This document shows, one piece after another, positions 10,273 to 18,879 of a stretch of DNA of 64,000 nt. The stretch's first letter is position 1, and each line of letters starts with the position of its first letter. This DNA comes from Bactericera cockerelli (lineage: Eukaryota > Arthropoda > Insecta > Hemiptera > Triozidae). The notes beneath the pieces were generated by a model. It searched no databases. It was not told where the DNA came from and saw only the letters and a program-made list of their open reading frames with translations. The translations under genes were made by a program, and so were the position numbers. The stretch covers positions 20,662,260 through 20,726,259 of the forward strand of contig CM044967.1 in NCBI GenBank assembly GCA_024516035.1. The letters are read 5' to 3'.

Positions 10273-11520
10273 TCAGCCAACAGCTATTGGGCGAATACCC
10301 CCATCTTTTTTTTGAAGAGCACATAGATTGGCACCGTATAAGAAAGGACAGAAACTTTCAATAATTTGACCGCGAAACATGAGATTGCATAGGTTTGTTA
10401 TAGACTGTAATAACAGAACACCGCCTTGACCGGCTGATTTGGAGATCAAATCTTTGAGAATCTGTGGGGATGACCCATCCATACCTGCTGCAGAACCTTT
10501 AGGAAAAGAAAAAATTCCTTTCCTGACGTTTTCCAAGGTCACTACAATGTGATTTAGATCGGGAGGAAGATCTGGGAAAGATAGGGGTCGAGACGGACAT
10601 GGATGCTTGTTCTCAAGTTCATTCAGTGTAGCAAGGTTTACAGGAGCAAGAATGTCGTCAGATTTTAGAAGCCTGATAGCCCCGCGGACGTCGAACTCTG
10701 ACAATTTAGCTTCGATTCGTTTTGAGAGTGACAAGGGTTTCTTAGCGTGAGAGATTTCGACATCAACATTTTTGACAATTTGACTGGATAAATTTCTTTT
10801 AACAATAGAAGTCAGAGATTTCGATTTTTCTTTAGTTGGTACACGCAGGCCATTGAAAGAAAACAGAAAAAGATTTTGCCACGACTCTTGATTGTTGTTT
10901 CTAACACAGTTGTCAATTAAACCTGAGAGTTTGGTAGCTGCAAAGTTTCGCGCAGCTTTCGGTACATGTTTTAAAACTCTTACCTTACGCTTCAAGGTAG
11001 AAATAATTTGCATAAAATCAATGTCAGGGTTAGGTGCATTATCTTCTTGTTCAATGTGATCGGCAATAGATTGGCTGAATGTTGTTTGGTGGTAATTATT
11101 TTTATGTGATAAGCCGATGTGAATTTTTACACCACGTCCAGATTTGCACTTTTTATTGCAATAAGGACAGATATTAAGAGGAATGTCCTGAGAGCTGACC
11201 AAGTTTTGAACATTGTTTGATGACAGTTCAGGAGCCGAGAAAGTTGATGTTGATGACGAAGAATCAGCCACAGATGATGGAGCAGCCGCAGACAACAAAG
11301 AGGCAGCCGCATAAGATACTGGTGCATCTAGTGACAACAGTTGATCTACCGTTTCATGAATATCATCTTGTTCAAGGGTGGTCTGTACCTCAGAAGGAGA
11401 GGAAATTCTAAATTGGGGTCTCCAGAATTGCTCATCTCGGTTGGATGGTCTCGCCCGGAGATTATATGCATCATCATTGGACGGACCCGGAACTTGGGAC
11501 ATTTTAATTTTTTGATTCAC
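10273..11520 (-). CDS. R2-like LINE protein, N-terminal part (zinc finger to RT start)
   Basis: 415 codons from ATG 11520 (a second ATG lies 6 codons on) to TGA 10273-10275. Residues ~118-139 form a C2H2 finger, CPYCNKKC...HIGLSH, as at the N-terminus of R2-type LINEs. A Ser/Ala-rich spacer precedes it. The end carries the RT opening motifs GSAAGMDGSSPQILKDL and KKDGGIRPIAVG. The stop falls just after RPIAVG, where RTs of this group normally continue into (W/R)..RR..AK; the same frame does continue with IFRRLTAKIG. It is therefore a point nonsense change, not a real end. Confidence 0.8.
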   Translation of the reverse strand: MNQKIKMSQVPGPSNDDAYNLRARPSNRDEQFWRPQFRISSPSEVQTTLEQDDIHETVDQLLSLDAPVSYAAASLLSAAAPSSVADSSSSTSTFSAPELSSNNVQNLVSSQDIPLNICPYCNKKCKSGRGVKIHIGLSHKNNYHQTTFSQSIADHIEQEDNAPNPDIDFMQIISTLKRKVRVLKHVPKAARNFAATKLSGLIDNCVRNNNQESWQNLFLFSFNGLRVPTKEKSKSLTSIVKRNLSSQIVKNVDVEISHAKKPLSLSKRIEAKLSEFDVRGAIRLLKSDDILAPVNLATLNELENKHPCPSRPLSFPDLPPDLNHIVVTLENVRKGIFSFPKGSAAGMDGSSPQILKDLISKSAGQGGVLLLQSITNLCNLMFRGQIIESFCPFLYGANLCALQKKDGGIRPIAVG

Positions 11521-11856
11521 ATTTTGATTTCAACCAGAAAAAAGGGGTACGATAATTTCAGGGTAAGAAAGTAATACAAGTATTAATGTGAAAGAAACTA
11601 GTGCATGTGAAAAAGTAACGTGAAAAAGTGGTGATGTATTATTTTAGAGAATTTGGGAAAAATTTAGAGAATTTTCAGGAGCAAAGTTGGGAGATGTTGC
11701 TGGTGTAGTTGTACTCACATAGTCCAAATTGTGCTCAGCTTTAAAGTAATACCATATCTGATTTTAGTATTTTTGAATACCTACCTTTACACTTCTTGTG
11801 TGATAGTATGTATTAACTTACAATTCCTTTACGCTGACCTTTTTTTTATTATCCAG

Positions 11857-12047
11857 CCACAGGAATTGCTAGATCTGTAAACAGCGGTCGAGGAGTGTCT
11901 CTCCCAAATCAAAATCAACAAATCTACAAGAATTTTAACACTCCTAGTTTAGCAACCCCAGCTCAACCTCCCTCTGTCGGTCAAACAATGCTGGGACTGC
12001 GAAGCACGCTCACGCCGGCACCTCAAGCAACCGGATTTCCTAGCACT
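11857..12047 (+). CDS. naus: naus exon: low-complexity linker
   Basis: Acceptor ttttattatccag ends at 11856 and donor AGCACT|gtgagt follows 12047. It is 191 nt, phase 1 to phase 0. It encodes a Pro/Gln/Thr/Ser-rich stretch (SLATPAQPPSVGQTMLGLRS). No domain is seen, as expected for the linker between the coiled coil and the C-terminal SH3 ligand. Confidence 0.78.
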
Positions 12048-12310
12048 GTGAGTTATTTTAGCATTTAATGTGCTTTTATTTAAAACATTGTTCATCTTCA
12101 GAGATCTAATGGTTGATTTTTTTACAAATGAAGATAACAGCGGAGTAATTGCTTAGTATACAGGGAGTCTCATTTTAAGCGAACTAGCGCGATCACTCGG
12201 AAACTATTAATTCTACAAAAAAATCATTCCGACCAAATCTTCCTTAAAAATAGGGGGAATGAATACTGATGGTAACCTTGAAAATTTTCTCATCGTTGCC
12301 TTTCTAAGTA

Positions 12311-12772
12311 AGATTGAGGTCTACTCACTGAGATCATATAACATAGAGGGAACCTTACCTATCTCGAGTTGAACAAATTTATGCATCCAACATTGAACAG
12401 CTGATGGTCCCTCTTTCAACGAATCCCGGCTTCTGATTGGTTCAATTTATTTGAATTTTTTGTTTACCTCATGCAGTGGCGGATATCTAAACATCCTTAA
12501 TTTTCACGTCAGATACCAAATCTTATATACATAATAAGTACAATAGAAGGACAGTAAAAGAGGAAGCAAAGACAAAAATAACTAATATGTAAGTATGGAA
12601 AAAGTAAAAATATTATTTTAGAAGAATTAGGTATTTTAGGTACCCACTCTTTCGCGAGAGAAAAATTACTACAACTCTGGCACTGATTTTGAAATCAGCT
12701 GATGGTCCCTCTTGGACGCAAATCTTGATACATCGTGTTCCCTCTGTGTTATATGATCTCAGTGGGTCTACT
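12311..12772. mobile_element. Foldback/MITE with ~35-bp inverted ends
   Basis: ctgagatcatataacatag and gagggaac near 12321-12352 are inverted at 12735-12765 (gttccctctgtgttatatga, tctcag). gtcta occurs just outside both ends and may be the target duplication. gctgatggtccctctt also occurs in both halves. There is no ORF. It lies in the last naus intron. Confidence 0.6.
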
Positions 12773-12911
12773 ACAGAAATTTAAATGGAACTATGTATTT
12801 TTGAGAAGTAACCATTTTGGTATTGGTATTGGTATAGGTAGGGCTATCGGCTACGAAAGCTCTTTGTCACTGCGACCTTAAATAGATCTTTTGTGACATG
12901 CCCCTGTAACT

Positions 12912-13109
12912 CTAAAAGAGATCAAAGCTATTAATGTAGCTTAAGATTCTTTTAGGACTGATTTCGGTAACTTCTTTAGGTGTTAGAATCAGCCTTGAGA
13001 AGTGTTTCAGTCGAGCGTGTGAGGCTGCTCCACATTCACAGAGAATGTGTTTCACTGTCTCTGGGGCCTCTTTACAGAGACTGCATTTTAGGTCTTGAGC
13101 AATGTCCAT
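12912..13109 (-). pseudogene. LINE ORF2 C-terminal remnant (Cys/His knuckle)
   Basis: CSLCKEAPETVKHILCEC is the C..C....H....C knuckle that closes ORF2 of I/R1-type LINEs. Upstream in another frame the same strand reads TGHCSLNYRLNK, which normally precedes it in one frame, so there is a one-base shift near the aacaaatgg at ~13108. No catalytic domain remains; the fragment is not functional on its own. Confidence 0.7.
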
Positions 13110-14560
13110 TTGTTGAGACGGTAGTTGAGGCTACAGTGGCCTGTTAAAAGCCAGTAAGGATTCCTCTTTGCTCAGACAGAGCATTTCTTTTGCTCTTTTG
13201 GGCGAATAAGTTAGGAACATTTTCGCCTGCCTGGGGCCGGGACTCATTTGGGAACTTCTTCAGAATTACTCCCTTTTTCAAAGACTTCAGGGCATTTATA
13301 AAGCTTTGAGAAGCAGTTGGGGTTTCGAATGCCACCTCTGAACTATCTCTACAAGAGAGTATAGTTGAGGTTGTTGGCATCTTCTGCCTCTTCTGCTCCA
13401 TTAGCCTCTCACCCTGATGCTCTTAAGTGGTTTCTTCTGAACGAGGCTTCTTTTTGGTGCTTTTTACTGGAAAGTGGCTCTACGGCTTTGAGCAGCCGTT
13501 CGAACCTCCTTCCAGCAGCTCCTGAGAGTTTTAAAAAGTTCTCTTTATTTTGAAGCTTTTCAGCAGCTTCTGAGAGACTGCATTTTGCGTCTTGAGCAAT
13601 GTCCATTTGCTTAGACGGTGGTTGAGGCTACAGTGGCCTGTTGAAAAGCCAGTAAGGATTCCTCTTTGCTCAGACAGAGCATTTCTTTTGCTCTTTTGGG
13701 CGAATAAGTTAGGAACATTTTCGCCTGCCTGTAGTCGGGACTCATTTGGGAACTTCTTCAGAATTACTCCCACTTTTAAAGACTTCAGGGTGTTTATAAA
13801 GCTTTGAAAAGCAGTTGGGGTTTCGAATGCCACCTCTGAACTATCTCTACAAGAGAGTATAGTTGAGGTTGTTGGCATCTTCTGCCTCTTCTGCTCCATT
13901 AGCTTCTCACCCTGATGCTTTGAAGTGGTTTCTTCTGAACGAGGCTTCTTTTTGGTGCTTTTTACTGGAAAGTGGCTCTACGGCTTTGAGCAGCCATTCG
14001 AACCTCCTTCCAGCAGCTCCTCAGAGTTTTAAAAAGTTCTCTTTATTTTGAAGCTTTTCAGCAGCTTCTGAGAGACTGCTTTTTGTGTCTTGAGCAATGT
14101 CCATTTGTTTAGACGGTGTTTGAGGCTACAGTGGCCTGTTGAAAAGCCAGTAAGGATTCCTCTTTGCTCAGACAGAGCATTTCTTTTGCTCTTTTGGGCG
14201 AATAAGTTAGGAACATTTTCGCCTGCATGTGGCCGGGACTCATTTGGGAACTTCTTCAGAATGACTCCCACTTTTAAAGACTTCAGGGCGTTTATAAAGC
14301 TTTGAGAAGCAGTTGAGGTTTCGAATGCCACCTCTGAACTATCTCTACAAGAGAGTATAGTTGAGGTTGTTGGCATCTTCTGCTCCATTAGCTTCTCACC
14401 CTGATGCTCTAAAGTGGTTTCTTCTGAACGAGGCTTCTTTTTGGTGCTTTTTACTGGAAAGTGGCTCTACGGCTTTGAGCAGCCATTTGAACCGCCTTCC
14501 AGCAGCTCCTGAGAGTTTTATAAATCTCTCTTATGAAGCTTTTCAACAGCTTCTGAGAGA
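13097..14560 (-). repeat. ~497-bp tandem repeat, about three copies
   Basis: gagcaatgtccatttg recurs near 13097, 13594 and 14092, i.e. at ~497-bp steps; the whole unit between is repeated with few differences. Each unit encodes on the minus strand MPTTSTILSCRDSSEVAFET...FAQKSKRNALSEQRGILTG and TGHCSLN, so the module contains part of the LINE coding region next to its 3' end. The third copy (nearest the 5' end) has lost a short in-frame piece around MEQK. Confidence 0.85.
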
Positions 14561-14671
14561 TGTTCCTGTTAGTCGCCTTTTACGACAGGGGGAACAACCC
14601 GTGGTCTTATTCTTAGCCGAGAGCCACACGGACCGAGAAGTAACCATACTAACCATTAAAAAAATTAGTAT

Positions 14672-14990
14672 CTTTTATTCGAAAATTTCGCGGTACTGCT
14701 TTCATTAGGGACTGATTGCGGCCTTTCCTGTTTACCAAATATAATTTTTTACCATCAAACATGTTGTTTGTTGATTTCTTGTCCATTTCAGTGATTGTTT
14801 CATAATCTATTATTAATAAACCAATCTGCTCCGCAAGATATCCTAGGTCATAGTGTCATTACACTAGGAAAATAACAAATAACATGTTTGATGAATAAAA
14901 ATGATACATTCTATGTAACGAGGAAAAGTTCGATCAGTCCCTACTGAAAGCAGTACCGCGAAACTTTCCCAGAAATTTTGGGAAAGTTTT
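14672..14990. mobile_element. Inverted-repeat element (MITE-like)
   Basis: tttcgcggtactgctttca ... agggactgatt (14686-14717) is matched by the inverse gatcagtccct ... tgaaagcagtaccgcgaaa (14932-14963). The arms are ~32 bp and the internal sequence ~215 bp, AT-rich and without an ORF. It sits directly next to the 13-bp duplication of the LINE derivative. Confidence 0.6.
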
Positions 14991-15099
14991 TTAATATTTT
15001 TACTTTTTTCATACTTACATATTAGTTATTTTTGTGTTTGCTTCCTCTTTTACTTTCCCTCTATTGTACTTATCGTAATTTTGGAGGCTTGAAGAGCGG

Positions 15100-15454
15100 G
15101 GAAAACAGCCTCCGTGGCGTAATGGTTGTGACTACTGGCCGTAGTCCAGAGTTGCCGAGTTCAACTCCCGGCTGGGGCAGACTTTTCGAAGAAAATTCTG
15201 TTCCATCAAAACACGTGAGGCTGGCATTTCCGGCCCTACCCAGGCTGGGTGAGGTTAATGTGGGTAGCTGGTACGATTCCCAGCGAATGGAGGGTAAAAC
15301 TCCCGTCCTAATGCAGGACGTTAAATCAAATAGAATCGTTGGCGTTAGGAAGGGCATCCAGCCGTAAAAAATGTGCCAAAACCAATCAACCTCAACCATG
15401 AGGTTGAACAACGTCGACCCTGCTTTTGCGCGATAAGACAGAGTAAAAGAAGAA
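15100..15454 (+). mobile_element. SINE family A (tRNA head, shared core), full-length copy
   Basis: The tRNA-like head (15108-15180) has an A-box-like gtggcgtaatgg and a B-box-like gagttcaactc. The body begins at acacgtgaggctggc and contains cccaggctgggtgagg, cccagcgaatggagggtaaa and gcatccagccgtaaa. The tail is (gaa)n. gaagagcgg at 15091-15099 and 15455-15463 is the likely target duplication. The copy is on the same strand as naus and close to its last acceptor. Confidence 0.8.
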
Positions 15455-15740
15455 GAAGAGCGGAAAAAAAGGTTAAATAAAAAAAAATATCTCAATCAAA
15501 GATACTCATTTCCATGTTTTCTTAAAAGTGAATATAGAAGACCACTTAGAAAACCACGGTATTGTTATAGACACCATACATTCAGTGCATGAATAAGAAT
15601 GTTCAATTTAAAAGAAATACATAAATAACAGCTATAAACCAGATTTTGGCGGCAAAGCTGTGTCTATGTCTTGACAGGACGAAGTAAATTTGATCAATTG
15701 ATCTACACTATTGTGAATTTCTTAATGTATGCTCTTTCAG

Positions 15741-16109
15741 ATGGATAAGAAAGGTCAGAAAACCCTTCCCCGCGGTGTTGTCAACTACCCTGTTCCTGCT
15801 GCAGCTGCTCCTGTGAACTCAAAACTATACGCGAATCTTCCTCTCACTCCCCCCTCTACCAAGCTTATCCCCACTGACTCCGCTATGAACACAATCAAGA
15901 AAGTTCCTGGTGTAGGAAGAGGTGTGCCTCCTCCTGTTCCTCCGAACAAACCACAAATCCCACCAAAGAAAGACTTATTGCTGAATAGGAGAGCGGATGC
16001 CGCGTCCTCTGGCACTGGTATAGTGTCAAGCATGACAGCCCCGGAAGTTCAATCCTCATCCGAAATCACCTCTCTACAAACAGCTCCTTTGGAAAAACCT
16101 GATCACTAA
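15741..16109 (+). CDS. naus: naus last coding exon: SH3-ligand C-terminus
   Basis: Acceptor tgctctttcag ends at 15740 and the stop TAA is at 16107-16109; 122 codons. The N-terminal half is Ala/Pro-rich. GVPPPVPPNKPQIPPKK is a class of proline ligand resembling the cortactin/Abp1 SH3 consensus (PPxPxKP). The tail is Ser/Thr-rich. The SINE at 15100-15454 ends under 300 nt upstream of the acceptor. Confidence 0.85.
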   Translation: MDKKGQKTLPRGVVNYPVPAAAAPVNSKLYANLPLTPPSTKLIPTDSAMNTIKKVPGVGRGVPPPVPPNKPQIPPKKDLLLNRRADAASSGTGIVSSMTAPEVQSSSEITSLQTAPLEKPDH

Positions 16110-16534
16110 GTCAATCGATTTCTGTTCTCAATGTGATGAAATGGATTTTTTTTTTCATTTCAGGCAGGTTTCTGAGGCTTGAAGTACAGTAAAGTTGCCT
16201 TGGAAATTTGCGCTCGCACTTGCTTGGAACACAGTTGTGAGTTGATCTCAAGTTTAATTCGTGTCGAGATTAATAATTTTGAATTTGTACTTGAATGACG
16301 AGTGTATAGTGTATACTAGGCCCCCTGAGGACAATCAAGGAGCAGGTAATGAGTGTGAAGAGACTTGGGATGGCTTTACTATGAAACCTGTGTGGTTATT
16401 GTGGTAATATTTTCTAAACAGTCAAATTTAAAGTGTCAATAGACCACCTTTGAAAATATTCCTCGATATTATTTTGTGTATTTGCCATATTATGAATTTT
16501 GTAACCATGGAAAATCCTCATATATTAAAATAAA
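16110..16534 (+). other. naus: naus 3' UTR with poly(A) signal
   Basis: AT-rich sequence after the stop. A canonical AATAAA lies at 16529-16534 inside ttaaaataaatt and is the best candidate polyadenylation signal. No other ORF is seen. Confidence 0.55.
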
Positions 16535-16599
16535 TTATTGTTATTGATATAATTATTATTATAATATTATATTCTAGCGCCCAAAAAACTGCCATACTA

Positions 16600-17094
16600 T
16601 GGGGTATTATTTATCCAATGGAGGCAGTATAAATTAATACGATCTATTTAATTACTATAATTAAAATGTGAATATCATTACACAAGGAGTTATAAATTTC
16701 TTTGTTCTTTAGTTTAGATTTCATAATTTTACAGAGAAGCTGTAGAAACATTCCAATAGCATGTTTAGTACAAACAAGAGAAAGTTATATTGCAGGAGTA
16801 TGTTGGTTCTTTACTATTTTTGAGGTTAGTCGCTGGTTTTCTGAACACAATTATGGTTTTTTCTAAAGTCAGATACGTAGGTACCTACTCCATTGAAATT
16901 CAAATACTTTGTCAGTTCAATTCTTCGTTCATTCTTTTGATATCGTTACTAAAAGACTATCTTTGCTAACATGAATATTAAATGAATTTCTTGACATCTT
17001 CTACACCCATTATTATTAATATAAATATTTTGAGATTTTTTTAAAGCAAAAACACCTATATTTCCGAAATAATTATCTGACATGACCAAAAACC
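16600..17094. other. Intergenic, nothing recognised
   Basis: AT-rich. cttgccatactatgg-type scraps near 16590-16640 faintly recall the SINE E 3' end (gcagtataaatta). Confidence 0.5.
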
Positions 17095-17328
17095 ACTGGC
17101 TGGGGGACGTTAGTGTTTCGCTAGAGGATTGTAAAAGAGAACTGACTAGCCAACTCTTACAAGCCAGGCCCAGCTTGCAGTTTACCAAGGGTTTAATGGC
17201 TTATAAAGTAAAATTCCAAGTTCTCATGATGGTAAATCGCACATGAAAATATGTGGTTCAGGACAAGCCAACCGAAGTTAGATCATCACTCCCCCCAGCT
17301 GTAGCCATGCTGACAACGACAACAATAA
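17095..17328 (+). mobile_element. SINE family B copy
   Basis: ggctgggggacgttagtg, gtttcgctagaggattgt, aagccaggcccagcttgcag, gtttaatggcttataaag and catgaaaatatgtggttcag; the tail is gacaacgacaacaataac. Confidence 0.7.
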
Positions 17329-17329
17329 C

Positions 17330-17908
17330 TAGAAAACACCACTCTAGGTTTAAATATTTGACCTAGGACTAATTACCCTCCTGAGGGATAGCAACAGAGC
17401 TAAAAAATATGATGTTTAAGAAAATCGAAGAATTAGTAGGTATAATAAGGATTGGTAATCGATGTGGTTACGGCGTTCTAATGTAAACAATCCAGCGTAT
17501 GGATCCGTGGAATGCGGTTCGGATCCCACCCTATGTCATAATGTTCTTTTTTAAAGACTAAATAATTCACAAGGTAGAGATTAATGTTGACATAGTATAA
17601 ATGCATTAATTTTCGAAATATAATTGTCTCTATTCTAAGGTTAGCCTTCAAGAAACCTCGATTACCTTCTGCAGACAATATTCTCTGAACTTTTGATTTC
17701 TAGTGTCCACTCATCTGGATTGAAAAACAAAAAAATTCAGTGTTTGTACCTAGAAAAATTGAGTACCTACTTATTAGTTATTTCTATATTCTAGAGGAAC
17801 AACCGGTGTCCGTCTCAATTTATGCATGGAAAGTAGTAATACTGAGTAAAAGTAGAAACCCCTGATTTGTACTATTATTCAAATAAAAATAAAAAGTTAA
17901 ATCTTAAG
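17330..17908. other. Intergenic with worn tRNA-like stretch
   Basis: gatgtggttacggcgttc and ggttcggatcccaccctatg (17470-17535) look like an old tRNA-derived SINE head. Nothing else is seen. Confidence 0.4.
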
Positions 17909-17919
17909 AAGAATAATAG

Positions 17920-18179
17920 TCAGCGTCGATGGCCCGTTGAATACACCAGTTCTCATTCAGTTACTGACGTTAAGCAACGTCCAACGAGGCTAGGACTTGG
18001 ATGGGTGACCATTCAAATTTGAACCCTTGTGATGCTGACTATTCCCGACCCCACTTAGGCTGGGTCAGGTTAATTGGAGTAGCTGGTTTGTGAGTTCCCA
18101 GCGAGCGAAGCGTAAAATCTTCGTCGTGATATGACTATTCAGTTAAAAGCGACGTTAAAACCCGAAAAATACGAAAAAA
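17920..18179 (+). mobile_element. 5S rRNA-headed SINE (SINE3 type), full-length copy
   Basis: The head (17920-18039) follows 5S rRNA from end to end: gttgaatacaccagttctc, cgttaagcaacgt (A-box region) and gacttggatgggtgacc (C box), closing with gatgctgac. The body has aggctgggtcaggttaatt, gagttcccagcgagcg and cgtgatatgact; the tail is A-rich. aagaataatag at 17909-17919 and 18180-18190 is a perfect 11-bp target duplication. The body is shared with the tRNA-headed SINE family A. Confidence 0.88.
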
Positions 18180-18514
18180 AAGAATAATAGAAAATAAACT
18201 GAACAAAATCTAATGTTCATAAAAATGTTCAAATAAAAACAAAGAGTCACTTACCACTCGCACTTGAACTCATTCTGCGCCACACAAAAAGAAAGCAAGA
18301 GGGGACACAAGGTGAGCTCAGAATAAAAAATTACGTCCAACTGAGCTGAGCTCCTTCCTTAGGCAGAAAAATATTCTTGGTACGTCACACCATATAAATA
18401 CATAAAATGTAGGTACCTACCTAACGTTTGGTTTCCGACCAAACTTATCCATAGGGTTGCACTCCGTGAAGTTTCATTTTTATATGTCGCACGCCATATT
18501 TACACAAACAGAGT

Positions 18515-18592
18515 TTGTCACCGTGGCCGAGTGACTACCGCACTTCACTTGCACGAAGGTGACCCGGGTTTCAATCAGAGAAGGATTTTTTC
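18515..18592 (+). repeat. SINE family D fragment
   Basis: gtcaccgtggccgagtgact, cttgcacgaaggtgacccg and ggtttcaatcagagaagga, a tRNA-like head with Ala-type loop. Confidence 0.5.
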
Positions 18593-18649
18593 CGCCAGAG
18601 TACAATATAATAGAATATACCTTATTTTATAAAAAGTTAAAAAAAAAAG

Positions 18650-18794
18650 TTATCATATTTGTGTTATTCACTTTCGTGATATCACAACTACTCAAACTCG
18701 CTTTTACTAAATCTACGCTGAAACCGGGACTTGAACCACCGACCTCCAGGTTACAAGTCCGCTGCCTTATCGATCAAGCCACTGAGGTCGGTTT
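18650..18794 (-). mobile_element. SINE family C (tRNA-Thr-like head)
   Basis: Minus strand: gacctcagtggcttgatcga, cggacttgtaacctggaggt and gtggttcaagtcccg make a tRNA-like head with loop cttgtaa (anticodon TGT, Thr). The tail is gcgagtttgagtagttgtga then tatcac. Several copies exist in the window, so this is a SINE and not a tRNA gene. A partial second copy follows at 18813-18877. Confidence 0.75.
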
Positions 18795-18812
18795 GTGTTA
18801 ATTAAATTAAAT

Positions 18813-18877
18813 TAATCACTTTCGTGATATCACAACTACTCGAACTCGCTTGACTAAATCTACGCTGAAACTAGGAC
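18813..18877 (-). repeat. SINE family C, body-only fragment
   Basis: Repeats ctttcgtgatatcacaacta and ctacgctgaaac of the neighbouring copy, without the tRNA head. Confidence 0.6.
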
Positions 18878-18879
18878 AG

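Larger units (their letters stand above)
8327..11700 (-). mobile_element. R2-like LINE with restriction-like endonuclease
   Basis: A 3.4-kb non-LTR retrotransposon antisense to naus, in the intron between exons 7570-7671 and 11857-12047. A 9-bp repeat (tggtgtagt) at 8318-8326 and 11701-11709 is a plausible target-site duplication. About 180 nt of 5' UTR precede one long frame (11520 to 8356) broken by a single TGA. After the stop comes an AT-rich tail with AATAAA-like motifs. Domain order is a C2H2 zinc finger, reverse transcriptase (YLDD), a Cys/His knuckle and a PD..D nuclease core. This is the layout of the R2 superclade, but there is no sign of rDNA target specificity. The lineage within the superclade is not assigned. 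Confidence 0.85.
12816..14634 (-). mobile_element. Non-autonomous LINE derivative with triplicated internal module
   Basis: Bounded by a perfect 13-bp duplication, gagaagtaaccat (12803-12815 and 14635-14647). Reading on the minus strand, the 5' end (14634 down) contains ctcggctaagaataagacc and cctgtcgtaaaaggcgacta, a motif I recall from 5' regions of arthropod R1-like LINEs. Then come three copies of a ~497-bp module, the LINE C-terminal coding end, and a tail of (accaat)n near 12818-12840. The internal RT region is missing, so this is an internally deleted element of SIDE type. Reading frames in the modules are open but drift and shift. Confidence 0.75.
1890..16534 (+). other. naus: Gene span: CTTNBP2/Nausicaa-type cortactin-binding protein
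   Basis: Spliced gene with coding exons 1975-2109 (or alternative 2761-2814), 3976-4077, 4639-4878, 5432-5635, 5977-6218, 6644-6792, 7570-7671, 11857-12047 and 15741-16109. All junctions are GT..AG and all phases fit, giving about 577 residues (550 with the alternative start). The order is a conserved N-terminal block (LLSYLEGELQARDVVIATLK), a long charged coiled coil, a Ser/Thr/Pro-rich linker and a C-terminal PPPVPPNKP motif. This matches the CortBP2/CTTNBP2NL family; in Drosophila the member is Nausicaa, an actin/cortactin regulator. Identification is from remembered family motifs. The cortactin link is family knowledge; the SH3-ligand motif is seen. Introns are loaded with mobile elements. 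Confidence 0.85.

Noticed and set aside
13144..14388. Three separate host genes (MEQK...KIKRTF ORFs)
   Set aside because: They are copies of one tandem module within the LINE derivative on the minus strand.
15032..15495. ORFs of 111 and 141 codons
   Set aside because: Both lie on SINE family A; the same shadow frame appears in the copy at 23.1 kb.
17920..18039. 5S rRNA gene or plain pseudogene
   Set aside because: The head is diverged, is fused to a SINE body, and the whole unit is flanked by an 11-bp duplication.
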